This document shows, piece by piece, positions 53,558 through 63,128 of a DNA stretch of 64,000 bases. Numbering within the stretch: the first letter of the stretch is position 1; each line of letters begins with the position of its first letter. The translations under genes were made by a program, and so were the position numbers. Location of the stretch: NCBI GenBank assembly GCA_020725545.1, contig DYEV01000026.1, positions 1 through 64,000 of the forward strand. The letters are read 5' to 3'. This DNA is from Desulfobacca sp. (GTDB lineage: Bacteria > Desulfobacterota > Desulfobaccia > Desulfobaccales > Desulfobaccaceae). The notes beneath the pieces are model-generated. The model was not told the origin of the DNA and made no database searches. It saw nothing but the letters and a program-made list of their open reading frames with translations.

Positions 53558-54991
53558 CTAACAGATCTCCGCAACAGGAACGACATAAGATGTAAAGCAG
53601 GGAAGTTCCTCCAGAGGCCGGGTGTCCAATAGCTGGAGCAATTCTTCGCCGGTCTGCCAGATATCACCGGCACCCATGGTGACCACCACATCCCCAGGGC
53701 GCACCTGCGTCAAAAGAATTTCGGCCAACTCTCGGCGGTCCGCCACATATACAACCGCCGGATGGCCGGTCTCTTTGACGCCCCGATAGAGATCGTAGCC
53801 GGAGAGACCGGGGATCGCCGGTTCGCCGGCGCCATAAATATCCGTAAGATAAAGAAGGTGGGCCTCACCGAAAATATCGAAGAATTCCCTGAGTAAAGCC
53901 TGGGTGCGGCTGTAGCGGTGGGGTTGAAAGGCGACAACCAGCCGCCGGCCGGCAAAGGCCTGAGCCATGGCCGCCAGAGTTACCCGGATTTCTGTGGGAT
54001 GGTGGCCGTAATCGTCGATCACGGTAATGCCTTGGGCCTCCCCCTTGAGTTCAAAACGCCGCTTGATCCGCCCGGTGTGAGCCAGGCCGGCCTGGATGTC
54101 AAGAAAACTCAGACCGAGGGCAAAACCCACCGCCGCCGCGGCCAAAGAATTGCAAACATAGTGTTGGCCGGCCAACGGTAGATAGATCTGCCCCAGAGAC
54201 CGATTATGCTGCACCAGGGTATAGACGCTGCCCCGCTGGTTGATGCTGATCTGGCGGGCCTGATAGGCCGCCGGGGTCTGCAGGCCATAGGTAATGAGCT
54301 GTTGGGGCCGGCCGTTTAAAATGGCCCGGAGATGGGGGTCGTCCAGACAGGCCACCAAAAAGCCGTCCGGCTGGATCTGGTGAATAAAAGCCCTGAAAAC
54401 CTCTTGGATATGCTGTAAATCCCGATAATGATCCAGATGGTCCCGATCGACATTGGTCACGACCGCCACGTGGGGTTGATAAGCCAGGAAGGAGCCGTCG
54501 CTCTCATCCGCTTCCGCCACAAAAACCTGGCCGGATCCCCAGACGGCGTTACTGCCCAACGTATCCACCACGCCGCCGACCATGACCGAAGGGCTGAGGC
54601 CGCCTTGTTGCAAAACTGCGGCCACCATGGACGTAGTCGTGGTTTTGCCATGAGTCCCAGCCACCGCGATCTGCTTTTTCCCGGCCATCAGGGCCGCCAA
54701 CATCTGGGCCCGGGACAATATCGGCAGACCCTTGGCCTGGGCCGCCCGCAACTCGGGGTTATCCATGCCGATGGCCGAGGAAATAACTACCAGATCCGCA
54801 CCGTGGATATGCTCCGGGGCATGTCCTTGGCAGCATCGGACCCCTAAACCCTGGAGTTTCTGCGTTAAGGCGTTGGCCGCCAGATCAGAGCCACTGACAG
54901 TATACCCCTGGCGGACTAAGAGTTCGGCTAAGCCGCTCATACCGATGCCGCCGATGCCGATGAAATGATAATGTCTGGCTGTGAGATGCAT
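53558..54991 (-). CDS. murC: UDP-N-acetylmuramate--L-alanine ligase
   Basis: 477 residues from ATG at 54991 (AGGTGG upstream). Adds L-alanine to UDP-MurNAc in the cytoplasm. Rossmann start HFIGIGGIGMSGLAELL, ATP-binding AGTHGKTTTTSMVAAVL (about 112) and DDYGHHPTEIRVTLAAM near residue 327. It lies between murG and ftsQ; murB, which commonly follows murC, is absent. Confidence 0.96.
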   Translation of the reverse strand: MHLTARHYHFIGIGGIGMSGLAELLVRQGYTVSGSDLAANALTQKLQGLGVRCCQGHAPEHIHGADLVVISSAIGMDNPELRAAQAKGLPILSRAQMLAALMAGKKQIAVAGTHGKTTTTSMVAAVLQQGGLSPSVMVGGVVDTLGSNAVWGSGQVFVAEADESDGSFLAYQPHVAVVTNVDRDHLDHYRDLQHIQEVFRAFIHQIQPDGFLVACLDDPHLRAILNGRPQQLITYGLQTPAAYQARQISINQRGSVYTLVQHNRSLGQIYLPLAGQHYVCNSLAAAAVGFALGLSFLDIQAGLAHTGRIKRRFELKGEAQGITVIDDYGHHPTEIRVTLAAMAQAFAGRRLVVAFQPHRYSRTQALLREFFDIFGEAHLLYLTDIYGAGEPAIPGLSGYDLYRGVKETGHPAVVYVADRRELAEILLTQVRPGDVVVTMGAGDIWQTGEELLQLLDTRPLEELPCFTSYVVPVAEIC

Positions 54992-55115
54992 GGCACCACC
55001 TATCATCCCGAACTCCAGAGCCTGGCAGGAAATCCAGCCGTCTGCGGCAACTTTCTTACCGGCCCTGGTAAGCAGAGGTAAAATTCTTCCACCATATTAT
55101 AACGAGTTTTGCATT

Positions 55116-56225
55116 TCATGAGAGATATTTTTTACACTCAGAGGCAATAATCGCGGCGGCCTGGGGCCGACCCAGCGCCCGGCTATTTTCCTCCATGTGT
55201 TGCAATTGTTCGGGATGGTGGAAGAGTTGTTCTATCATGGCAGCAATTTTCTCTCCCGTCAACTCTTGATTCAGAATCAGGAAGGCCGCCCCAGCCCGGA
55301 CCGCATAGGCCGCATTTTTTTCCTGGTGTTGATTGGCGGCAAAAGGGTAGGGAACCAGAATGCCGACCCGCCCCAAGGCCGTTAACTCTGCCAGAGTCGA
55401 AGCCCCGGCCCGGCATAGGACCAGATGGGCCTGGTGCATAAAATCCCCCACCTGCGGACTGAAGGCCAGAACCTGAGCGCTCACTCCGGCAGCCTGGTAG
55501 CCCTCTGCCACTGCAACCAGATCTGCCGCCCCGGAGAGATGGATGCAATGCAGCCGGTCTCTGAGAGATGTCAACCAGGGCAGCGCAGCCAACATCTGCA
55601 TATTGAGATGGTGCGCCCCCTGGGAGCCGCCCATGATTAAAATGGTGAACGGTTCCCGCGGCCGCGGCGTGGGCGGCGGCGCACAGAACTCGGGCCGGAT
55701 GGGATTGCCGGACCACACCGAACGCTCTGGCGCCGGATTCCCCTCAGACTCGGGAAAAGAGAGGAAGATGATATCCGCCAAGCGCCCGAGGTAGCGATTG
55801 GCCGCCCCTAAAACCGCGTTTTGTTCATGGATCACCAACGGCAGACCCAGCCTCTTGGCGGCCACGCCCACCGGTCCGGAGATATAGCCGCCCATGCCCA
55901 CCACCAGCCGGGGGCGGGACTGTCGCAAGATCCGCCCGGCCTGCCAGATACTGCCGGGCAGGCGCAGCAGAGACCATAACCGCCGCCACCAACTGGTCCC
56001 TTGCAGGGCCCGGGCGTCCAAGGTCTGCCAGGGAAAATCATACTGCCGCAAAATTTCCTGCGTCACCGGTTTGGGCGTGGTAATAAAGCTGACCTCAGCG
56101 TTGTAACCACGACGAAATTCCTGGGCCAAGGCAATACCCGGATACAAATGGCCACCGGTGCCGCCGGCCGCAATCATAACCCGGCGGGGCTGGTCTGCTC
56201 GGATGGCGGCGCCAAAGTGCGTCAT
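55116..56225 (-). CDS. murG: N-acetylglucosaminyl transferase MurG
   Basis: 369 residues. Transfers GlcNAc onto lipid I to make lipid II at the inner face of the membrane. N-terminal AAGGTGGHLYPGIALAQEF, GMGGYISGPVGVAAKRLGLP (about 111) and C-terminal VLCRAGASTLAELTALG (about 272) are the GT28 donor and acceptor motifs. AAGGGATC precedes ATG. About 125 bases separate it from murC, so a promoter there is possible. Confidence 0.96.
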   Translation of the reverse strand: MTHFGAAIRADQPRRVMIAAGGTGGHLYPGIALAQEFRRGYNAEVSFITTPKPVTQEILRQYDFPWQTLDARALQGTSWWRRLWSLLRLPGSIWQAGRILRQSRPRLVVGMGGYISGPVGVAAKRLGLPLVIHEQNAVLGAANRYLGRLADIIFLSFPESEGNPAPERSVWSGNPIRPEFCAPPPTPRPREPFTILIMGGSQGAHHLNMQMLAALPWLTSLRDRLHCIHLSGAADLVAVAEGYQAAGVSAQVLAFSPQVGDFMHQAHLVLCRAGASTLAELTALGRVGILVPYPFAANQHQEKNAAYAVRAGAAFLILNQELTGEKIAAMIEQLFHHPEQLQHMEENSRALGRPQAAAIIASECKKYLS

Positions 56226-56245
56226 GATCCCTTCTTAGACAGCAT

Positions 56246-57391
56246 TCACGCCTTCCCCCGGCGAGAGGAATCCGGGGAGCGCTGTGTCTGCGAACTGATG
56301 TTCAACAATATCCCGACTGCAATCATATTCACCAACAACGAGGAGCCGCCGTAGCTTAAAAAGGGCAATGACAACCCTTTGGTGGGCATCAGGCCGCTGA
56401 CCACCGCCATGTTGATGGCTGCCTGCAGGCCGATTAGAGAGGTCAAACCCATGGCCAGGTAGGAGCCGAAGATGTCCGGCGCCCGCAAGCTGATGAGAAA
56501 GCCTCGGATTACCAAGATGACAAACAGGCCGATGACCGTGACAGCACCGATGAGCCCCAGTTCCTCGTTCAGGATGGCATAAATAAAGTCGGTATGCGCA
56601 TCGGGCAGATAAAACAGTTTTTCCCGGCTCTTGCCGATACCCAGACCCATGAGGCCGCCGGAAGCAATGGCATAAAGGGAATGGATGAGTTGGTAGCCTT
56701 GGTCTGAAGCATATTTCCAAGGATCCAAGAAGGTGACGATCCGGCCGATGCGCATCTGGTTTTTAATAATCACGTAGACCAACAGAGGCGAGGCGGCCAA
56801 CACCGCCAGGAGGATATGGGTGATGCGGGTGCCGCCCACAAAAAGCATTAAAAACGTAATCCCAGCAACGGAAAGGGCGGTACCGAAATCCGGCTCTTTC
56901 TCAATCAACAGGATAAAAAGGCCGGCGACGATGATATGCGGCAGAAAACCGATGGAGAAATATTGAATTTTCTCCTGTTTTCGGGCCATGGAATAGGCCA
57001 GAAAGATAATAATGGCCAGCTTGGCAAACTCCGAAGGTTGAATGACCAGGGGGCCGAATTTCAGCCAGCGGGCGGCGCTGCGGATGCGCACGCCAATGCC
57101 GGGGATCAGAACCAAGACGAGCAGAACCAGACTGACCAGCAGGATCGGATAGACATAGCGGTTATAGGTCTGGTACGGCACTCGCCGGATAAAGAGCATC
57201 AACCCCAAACCGAGGACGGCGAAGAGGAGCTGTTTCTTCAGAAAATAAGCCGAATCCTGATAACGGTCATGGGCCACCACACCGCTGGCACTGAAGACCA
57301 TGATCAGACCTATCCCCAGTAGCAACAGGGCGGCCAGCATTAAATAATGATCATACTCAGGCGCAGGCGCATTGGCGGTTGGCTCTGCCAT
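56246..57391 (-). CDS. ftsW: Lipid II polymerase FtsW (SEDS family)
   Basis: 381 residues with about ten membrane helices. SEDS family glycosyltransferase that polymerises lipid II at the septum. Key regions: KFGPLVIQPSEFAKLAII (about 110), LIEKEPDFGTALSVAGITFLM (about 160; the E/D-rich loop) and GLMPTKGLSLPFLSYGGSSLL near residue 340, all typical. AAGGAGT lies before ATG at 57391, which falls inside the end of murD (35-base overlap). Its partner transpeptidase ftsI lies upstream in the same cluster. Confidence 0.95.
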   Translation of the reverse strand: MAEPTANAPAPEYDHYLMLAALLLLGIGLIMVFSASGVVAHDRYQDSAYFLKKQLLFAVLGLGLMLFIRRVPYQTYNRYVYPILLVSLVLLVLVLIPGIGVRIRSAARWLKFGPLVIQPSEFAKLAIIIFLAYSMARKQEKIQYFSIGFLPHIIVAGLFILLIEKEPDFGTALSVAGITFLMLFVGGTRITHILLAVLAASPLLVYVIIKNQMRIGRIVTFLDPWKYASDQGYQLIHSLYAIASGGLMGLGIGKSREKLFYLPDAHTDFIYAILNEELGLIGAVTVIGLFVILVIRGFLISLRAPDIFGSYLAMGLTSLIGLQAAINMAVVSGLMPTKGLSLPFLSYGGSSLLVNMIAVGILLNISSQTQRSPDSSRRGKA

Positions 57392-58751
57392 GGCTTAACT
57401 CCTTGACGGCGTGTTGGAAAGCCCGACCTCGTGCGACGTAATCTTGAAACATATCAAAGCTGGAACAGGCCGGGGACAGCAAGACGACGTCACCGGGCTG
57501 GGCCGCCGCAGCCGCCATCTGGACGGCCGCACCCATGTCGGCGGCCATGTGGATAGGCACCTGACCGCTCAGAGCTGCGGCGATGGCTTCTTTGGCTTCC
57601 CCCAAAAGAACCAGCTGGCGGACTTTTTGCCGGACCAGGGGCAGCAGCGGGGCATAATCGCCGCCTTTGTCCCGGCCGCCGGCGATGAGGACAATGGGCC
57701 GGTCGAAATGTTCCAAAGCTCGCACCACGGCTCCCACATTTGTGCCTTTGGAGTCATCATAAAAATCGACGCCGCCCACATTGGCCACCCATTCCAGGCG
57801 ATGGGGCAGGCCGCCAAACCGGGTCAAAACCGCGGCACAGGCCTCGAGGTCTGCCCCCATTGCCAAGGCCAGCAGGAGGGCCGCCATGATATTTTCCAGG
57901 TTATGGCCACCCTGTAGTTTCAGGTTTTGCACCGGCAAGGTCCCTTGCCGGCCATCAGCCAAACGGAGGTGCAGCAGAGACCCCGCGAGCCAGGCCCCCA
58001 ATTTTTGGGGCTGACGGCGGGAAAAAAAATACACCCGGCTGCGCAGCTCGGCGGCCAGACCAGCCACCAAGGGGTCATCAGCGTTCAAGACAGCCACATC
58101 GGCCGGTCCCTGGTGGCGGAAAAGCTTGGCCTTGGAGCGGACGTAGGCCTGGAGGTCAGGGTAGCGGTCCAGATGGTCAGCGCTGATGTTCAAAAGAGCG
58201 GCAGCCTGGGCATGGAAGGAGGGTGCCGTGTCCAACTGAAAGCTGCTGATCTCCAAGACCAGGGTCTCGGCTTGGTCTTGGGCCGCCACCATTGCCACCA
58301 AGGGCGTGCCGATATTGCCACCCACCAAGGGACGCCGGCCTGAGGCCCGCAAGAGTTCCCCCACCAAGGTTGTCGTGGTGGTCTTGCCATTCGTACCACT
58401 GATGGCCACCACCGGCAGGCGGAAAAAATGACTGGCCACCTCCAGATCACCGAGTATCGGCAAGCCCCGTCCGGCAGCCTCCTGGAGCCAAGGCAGCTCG
58501 GGCGGCACGCCGGGGCTGAGGACGATGAGATCATGTTCCGGCCAGGTGGCGGGAACGGCCACGCCCACCTCAAGGGTAATGGGGACGCCCTGCAAGGCCT
58601 CCTGGGCCGTGGTCAAGGCGGTGGCCGAACTGCTGTCCGTGGCTGTCACCCTTGCCCCCCGAGCCGCTAAGAAACGGCAGAGGGCCAGGCCCGTCTTCCC
58701 CAAGCCAACCACCAAAGCCTTTTTTCCTGAAAAATCCATCGATTGCCCCAT
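57357..58751 (-). CDS. murD: UDP-N-acetylmuramoylalanine--D-glutamate ligase
   Basis: 464 residues. Adds D-glutamate to UDP-MurNAc-L-Ala. N-terminal ALVVGLGKTGLALCRFLA, P-loop SGTNGKTTTTTLVGELL (about 119), HRLEWVANVGGVDFYDDSKGTNVGA near residue 320. ATG directly abuts the mraY stop (TAGATG); an ATG four codons later has GGGG upstream and may be the true start. Its end overlaps ftsW. Confidence 0.95.
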   Translation of the reverse strand: MGQSMDFSGKKALVVGLGKTGLALCRFLAARGARVTATDSSSATALTTAQEALQGVPITLEVGVAVPATWPEHDLIVLSPGVPPELPWLQEAAGRGLPILGDLEVASHFFRLPVVAISGTNGKTTTTTLVGELLRASGRRPLVGGNIGTPLVAMVAAQDQAETLVLEISSFQLDTAPSFHAQAAALLNISADHLDRYPDLQAYVRSKAKLFRHQGPADVAVLNADDPLVAGLAAELRSRVYFFSRRQPQKLGAWLAGSLLHLRLADGRQGTLPVQNLKLQGGHNLENIMAALLLALAMGADLEACAAVLTRFGGLPHRLEWVANVGGVDFYDDSKGTNVGAVVRALEHFDRPIVLIAGGRDKGGDYAPLLPLVRQKVRQLVLLGEAKEAIAAALSGQVPIHMAADMGAAVQMAAAAAQPGDVVLLSPACSSFDMFQDYVARGRAFQHAVKELSHGRANRQCACA

Positions 58752-59831
58752 CTACCGCAGTTTCAGGGTGCTGAGCGCCAAGAGCCCCAAAATAAGGGCC
58801 AAAATCCAGAACCGGACAATAACTTTGGGTTCCGGCCAGCCTTTGAGTTCGTAATGATGATGAATGGGCGCCATTCGAAAAATGCGCCGACCATTGGTGA
58901 CCTTGAAAAAGGTTACCTGAATGATGACCGATAGGGCCTCCACAACGAAGATACCGCCCACCAGGGCTAGCAGGATCTCTTGTTTGGTGGCGATGGCCAC
59001 GGTCCCCAAAATGCCGCCCAAAGCCAAGGCGCCCACATCCCCCATGAAGACCTGGGCGGGGTAGGAGTTGTACCACAAAAAGCCCATGCCTGCCCCCACC
59101 AGGGCGGCACAGAAGATGGCCAGTTCGCCGGCCCCCCGCACATAGGGAATCTGCAGATATTCAGCGATCTTGATATTACCGCTGAGATAGGCAAAGATCA
59201 TAAAGAAGGCCGCGGCGATGGTTACGGGCCCGATGGCCAGACCGTCCAGGCCGTCCGTCAGATTGACGGCATTGGCCGAACCCACAATAATGAAGATGGC
59301 CAGGGGGATAAAACCCCAACCCAGGTCCGGCCGCACATCTTTAAAAAACGGCAGGGTCAAGGTGGTGTCAAAGCCGGGCAAGGCATAAAGCCAGCCGGCG
59401 ACCACGGCCGCGACCACGATCTGCCCCGCCAATTTCCCCCGACCGGAGAGGCCGCGATTGTGTTTCTTGATGAGTTTCAGGTAATCATCCAGAAAGCCGA
59501 TGCCGCCGAAGCCCACGGTGACAAAAATCAACAGCCAGATGTAAGGATTGGTCAGATCGGCCCACAGGAGGGTGGCCGCGAGGGTGGCGCCGATAATCAA
59601 AATCCCCCCCATGGTGGGGGTGCCGGCTTTGCTGAAATGCGAGGCCGGACCATCTTCCCGGATATACTGGCCGATCTGATATTTTTGCAGCTGCCGGATC
59701 ACCCAGGGCCCAACGAGGAAACAGATGATCAAGGCGGTCAGGATCGCGTAAATCGACCGGAAGGTGATATACCGGAAGACGTTGAATCCGCCAAAAACGG
59801 TTTTTAATGGATAGAAGAGATGGTAGAGCAC
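58752..59831 (-). CDS. mraY: Phospho-N-acetylmuramoyl-pentapeptide transferase
   Basis: 359 residues, ten membrane helices. Transfers phospho-MurNAc-pentapeptide to undecaprenyl phosphate, forming lipid I. Diagnostic segments: [13 protein letters not shown] (about 69), [17 protein letters not shown] (about 112), [15 protein letters not shown] (about 190) and the HHH-loop [15 protein letters not shown] near 325. Sits 67 bases after murF and abuts murD. Confidence 0.96.
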   Translation of the reverse strand: MLYHLFYPLKTVFGGFNVFRYITFRSIYAILTALIICFLVGPWVIRQLQKYQIGQYIREDGPASHFSKAGTPTMGGILIIGATLAATLLWADLTNPYIWLLIFVTVGFGGIGFLDDYLKLIKKHNRGLSGRGKLAGQIVVAAVVAGWLYALPGFDTTLTLPFFKDVRPDLGWGFIPLAIFIIVGSANAVNLTDGLDGLAIGPVTIAAAFFMIFAYLSGNIKIAEYLQIPYVRGAGELAIFCAALVGAGMGFLWYNSYPAQVFMGDVGALALGGILGTVAIATKQEILLALVGGIFVVEALSVIIQVTFFKVTNGRRIFRMAPIHHHYELKGWPEPKVIVRFWILALILGLLALSTLKLR

Positions 59832-59898
59832 TGTGGCATTTCCCCGTTTTCTGCAGATGGCGGTCTTTTTGACCGGATAGCCCGCAACACGGCTTTGG

Positions 59899-61290
59899 TT
59901 ATAGACACTGGAGGAGTTTCTCCATACGGGCCCCCCGGGAGCCTTTCACCAAAAGAATATCCCCCGGCCGACAGAATTCTTTGATAATGCGGGCGCCGTC
60001 GGCGTGGGAAGAAACAGCATGGAGACGATGGACCGGCAGGCCGGCGGTCAGGGCCCCTTCTTTGACAGAATTGTTATACTGACCATAAACAACCAGGAGG
60101 TCAACCCCCAGCTGGGCGGCCAAGGCGCCGATCTCACGGTGGCACTGCTCCGTCGCCTCGCCCAATTCCAGCATATCTCCCAAGGCTGCCACGATGCGGC
60201 CCTGGCGGGGCAAGGCGGCCAAGGTTTTCAAGGCCATGCCCATGGAGCCGGGATTGGCGTTATAGCAATCGTTGTAGATTACCAAGCCAGACTCATGGAG
60301 CTCTAGCTGGGAGCGCTTCTCTGGACTCTGAAATTTGCCTAAGGCCGCGGCCATCTGCGCCGGTGCCAACCCCAGGGTGAAACCTACGGCCAGGGCGGCT
60401 AAGGCATTATAAATCTGATGAGGCCCGGGGAGTTGCAGCTGTAGGTTCCAAGTGCCTTGCCGGTGGGTCCAGACGAGCTGTTGGCCCCAGGGACCGGCCG
60501 TGGCCACCTCCAGGACCCGCAGGTCAGCCCCGGCCGAGAAGCCAAAACTCAGGGTGCGACCTGGAAAGCGGCCCAAAGCCTGCTGCAGGTGTGGATCGTC
60601 ATAGTTATAGATGACAGTGCCGTCGGGACGGAGCCCTTCAACCATCTCGGTTTTGGCGCGAACCACTCCTTCCAGACAGCCCACTCCCTCCAAATGGGCC
60701 GGATGCACATTGGTCAAGACAGCGATATCCGGTTGGGCGATCTGGGCCAGACGGCGGATTTCGCCGAACCGGTTCATGCCGCACTCAACCACCGCCACCT
60801 CATGCTCCGGCGAAAGGCTCAGCAGGGTCTGGGGCATGCCGATGAGATTGTTCAGGTTCAGGTCATTTTTCAGCACCCGATATCGACTGGCCAAGACCTG
60901 GGCGATCATTTCTTTGGTGGTGGTCTTGCCGCAGCTGCCGGTAATGGCCACGACCGGACCTTGGAAACGCCGGCGCCAGGCGTGGGCCAGGTCACCCAGA
61001 GCCTTCAGGGTATCCGGCACCACAACGACTCCCACGGCTGCCGGCCAGGCGACGTGGTTGCGGCGAACCCAAGCGGTGCTGGCCACGACCGCACCCACCC
61101 CCCGCCGCAGGGCTGCGCCGATAAAATCATGCCCGTCGAAGCGCTCGCCGGGCAGCGGCAGGAAAATCTGGCCGGCCTGGGCCGTGCGGGAGTCAGTGCT
61201 CAGACCCACGAAACGTGCCTCTGGCTGTCCCCGGCGAATAACGCCGCCAGTGGCCTGGGCGATCTCCTGTAGAGAAAAATGGGCGGTCAT
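59899..61290 (-). CDS. murF: UDP-N-acetylmuramoyl-tripeptide--D-alanyl-D-alanine ligase
   Basis: 463 residues. Adds D-Ala-D-Ala (made by ddl) to the UDP-MurNAc tripeptide. N-terminal [21 protein letters not shown]-loop [18 protein letters not shown] (about 114), central [27 protein letters not shown]-type substrate region and [12 protein letters not shown] near 335. ATG overlaps the murE stop (ATGA), so the two are coupled. Confidence 0.95.
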   Translation of the reverse strand: MTAHFSLQEIAQATGGVIRRGQPEARFVGLSTDSRTAQAGQIFLPLPGERFDGHDFIGAALRRGVGAVVASTAWVRRNHVAWPAAVGVVVVPDTLKALGDLAHAWRRRFQGPVVAITGSCGKTTTKEMIAQVLASRYRVLKNDLNLNNLIGMPQTLLSLSPEHEVAVVECGMNRFGEIRRLAQIAQPDIAVLTNVHPAHLEGVGCLEGVVRAKTEMVEGLRPDGTVIYNYDDPHLQQALGRFPGRTLSFGFSAGADLRVLEVATAGPWGQQLVWTHRQGTWNLQLQLPGPHQIYNALAALAVGFTLGLAPAQMAAALGKFQSPEKRSQLELHESGLVIYNDCYNANPGSMGMALKTLAALPRQGRIVAALGDMLELGEATEQCHREIGALAAQLGVDLLVVYGQYNNSVKEGALTAGLPVHRLHAVSSHADGARIIKEFCRPGDILLVKGSRGARMEKLLQCL

Positions 61291-62891
61291 GATGTTCTAT
61301 CCGTCTGGCTATCGGTCTGAAGCTGAATCTCCTGGCCTTGCTGGCCTTGGGCCTGGGCCCGCGCCGCCAAGGCCTGCCGGGCCTCTTCCCGATCGTCAAA
61401 ATGGTAACGTTTGCTGCCCACGATCTGATAGGTTTCGTGGCCCTTGCCGGCCAATAAAATAACATCGGCAGGGGCGGCTAACTGGACGGCCAGGCGGATG
61501 GCTTCCCGGCGGTCCGGCACGACCAGGTAGCCGCATGCCTCCAGGTCGAAATCGTGATTATCGAGGCGAGGCCAGCCCAATTCCTGCAACCCCGCGACGA
61601 TCTGGTCGATGATGGCCAACGGGTCTTCGCTGCGCGGATTATCGCTGGTGACGATGACCAGATCGCTCCCCTGGGCCGCAACCTGACCCATTAACGGCCG
61701 CTTTGTCTTATCCCGGTCGCCGCCGCAGCCAAAAACCGTAATCAGCCGGGCAAACGGCAGGGCTCGCAGGGCCTTGAGAACCTGCTGCAAGGCATCCGGT
61801 GTGTGGGCATAATCCACCAGGACCAAGGGCTGCCCGGGGCTGGCCACCGGTTCCAGGCGGCCGTCCACCCCATGAATACCGGCCAGACCGCTAAACACGT
61901 GGTCCGGGGCCAGGCCCAAGCCCAAGGCTGTGGCCGCAGCAGCCATGATATTCGCCAGATTATAGTGTCCCAAGAGCGGCGAGCTGATCTCCACGGGGCC
62001 GGACGGCGTCTCCAGAACGGCCTGGATGCCGTCCGGGGCCAAGGTGTAATGCCGGGGACGGACATCCACCCCCTGGGCAAAGCCATAGGTCAGCACCGGC
62101 ACCCTCAAGAGTCGGCGCAAGCGCTGGCCCCAGGGATCGTCCAGATTCAACACTGCCAGGCCGCCGGCCCCGTTGGCCGTCAAGACCTCGGTAAACAGCC
62201 GGCTTTTGGCGGCAAAATAGGACTCCATATCTTGATGGTAATCCAGATGATCCTGGGACAGGTTGGTGAACACGGCCGCGTCAAAGCGGCTGGCATGCAC
62301 CCGTTTCAAATCCAGGGCGTGGGAGGAAACCTCCATGATGGCGCAGGAGACCTGCGCGGTGCGCATATCCCGCAGCAGGGTTTGCAGATCCAGGGACTCC
62401 GGCGTGGTTACCGGCGACGGCCGCACCTGGCCGCCGAAACGGCAATTGACGGTGCCGATAACCCCCACCTGGGCGCCGCTGGCCTGCCAGATGGCCTCCA
62501 GGAGGTAGGAGGTGGTAGTCTTGCCATTGGTCCCGGTAAGGCCGATGAGGGTCAATTCCTGGGAGGGATGGTCCGCCAGCACTGCGGCCATGTGTGCCAA
62601 AGCCAAGCGGGTATCCGGCGTGCGGACGTAAACCAAACCCGGCTGCCGGGGCACCTCATCTTCAACCACCACCACCCGCGCTCCCCGGGCAATTGCCTGG
62701 GGGATAAACCGATGCCCGTCGGTCTGCAAGCCTTTTAAAGCAACGAAAACATCACCGGGCTGCACCCGGCCGGAATGGTAAGCCAGCCCCGTGACCGGTA
62801 CAGACGCGTCCCCGTCAAGCTGCAGGATAGGCAGACCTGCGAGCAACTGTCCCAAAGATTTTTCCGACTGCTGGCATGTCTCCGACAACAA
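61287..62891 (-). CDS. murE: UDP-N-acetylmuramoyl-tripeptide synthetase (meso-diaminopimelate-adding)
   Basis: 534 residues, slightly longer than usual because of a C-terminal Gln-rich tail. P-loop LTGTNGKTTTSYLLEAI (about 118), TFGCGGDRDKTKRPLMG (about 382) and TSDNPRSEDPLAIIDQI (about 410). DNPR is the known mark of meso-diaminopimelate specificity, so the cell wall is of the standard Gram-negative type. Follows ftsI by about 240 bases and is coupled to murF. Confidence 0.96.
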   Translation of the reverse strand: MLSETCQQSEKSLGQLLAGLPILQLDGDASVPVTGLAYHSGRVQPGDVFVALKGLQTDGHRFIPQAIARGARVVVVEDEVPRQPGLVYVRTPDTRLALAHMAAVLADHPSQELTLIGLTGTNGKTTTSYLLEAIWQASGAQVGVIGTVNCRFGGQVRPSPVTTPESLDLQTLLRDMRTAQVSCAIMEVSSHALDLKRVHASRFDAAVFTNLSQDHLDYHQDMESYFAAKSRLFTEVLTANGAGGLAVLNLDDPWGQRLRRLLRVPVLTYGFAQGVDVRPRHYTLAPDGIQAVLETPSGPVEISSPLLGHYNLANIMAAAATALGLGLAPDHVFSGLAGIHGVDGRLEPVASPGQPLVLVDYAHTPDALQQVLKALRALPFARLITVFGCGGDRDKTKRPLMGQVAAQGSDLVIVTSDNPRSEDPLAIIDQIVAGLQELGWPRLDNHDFDLEACGYLVVPDRREAIRLAVQLAAPADVILLAGKGHETYQIVGSKRYHFDDREEARQALAARAQAQGQQGQEIQLQTDSQTDRTS

Positions 62892-63128
62892 CGCTACCTC
62901 GTTGGCGTTCCAAGCAATGCAGGCTCTAGGTCAGATACGGTCATTCCCAGAGGCTTGGCCAGTCCAGAAGTTCTGACTCTGCTTCTCTGGTGCCACCGTG
63001 TTCCTGCCCACCAGGCCAGCACACTATGATCAGGGAGAGAATGGAGATTTAGTGCAGGTAGTATTAGCCTACCCAAACTCTCCCACCTTTGCAAGCCCGG
63101 TGGCGGGACAAATCAAAACTTCCTGTTT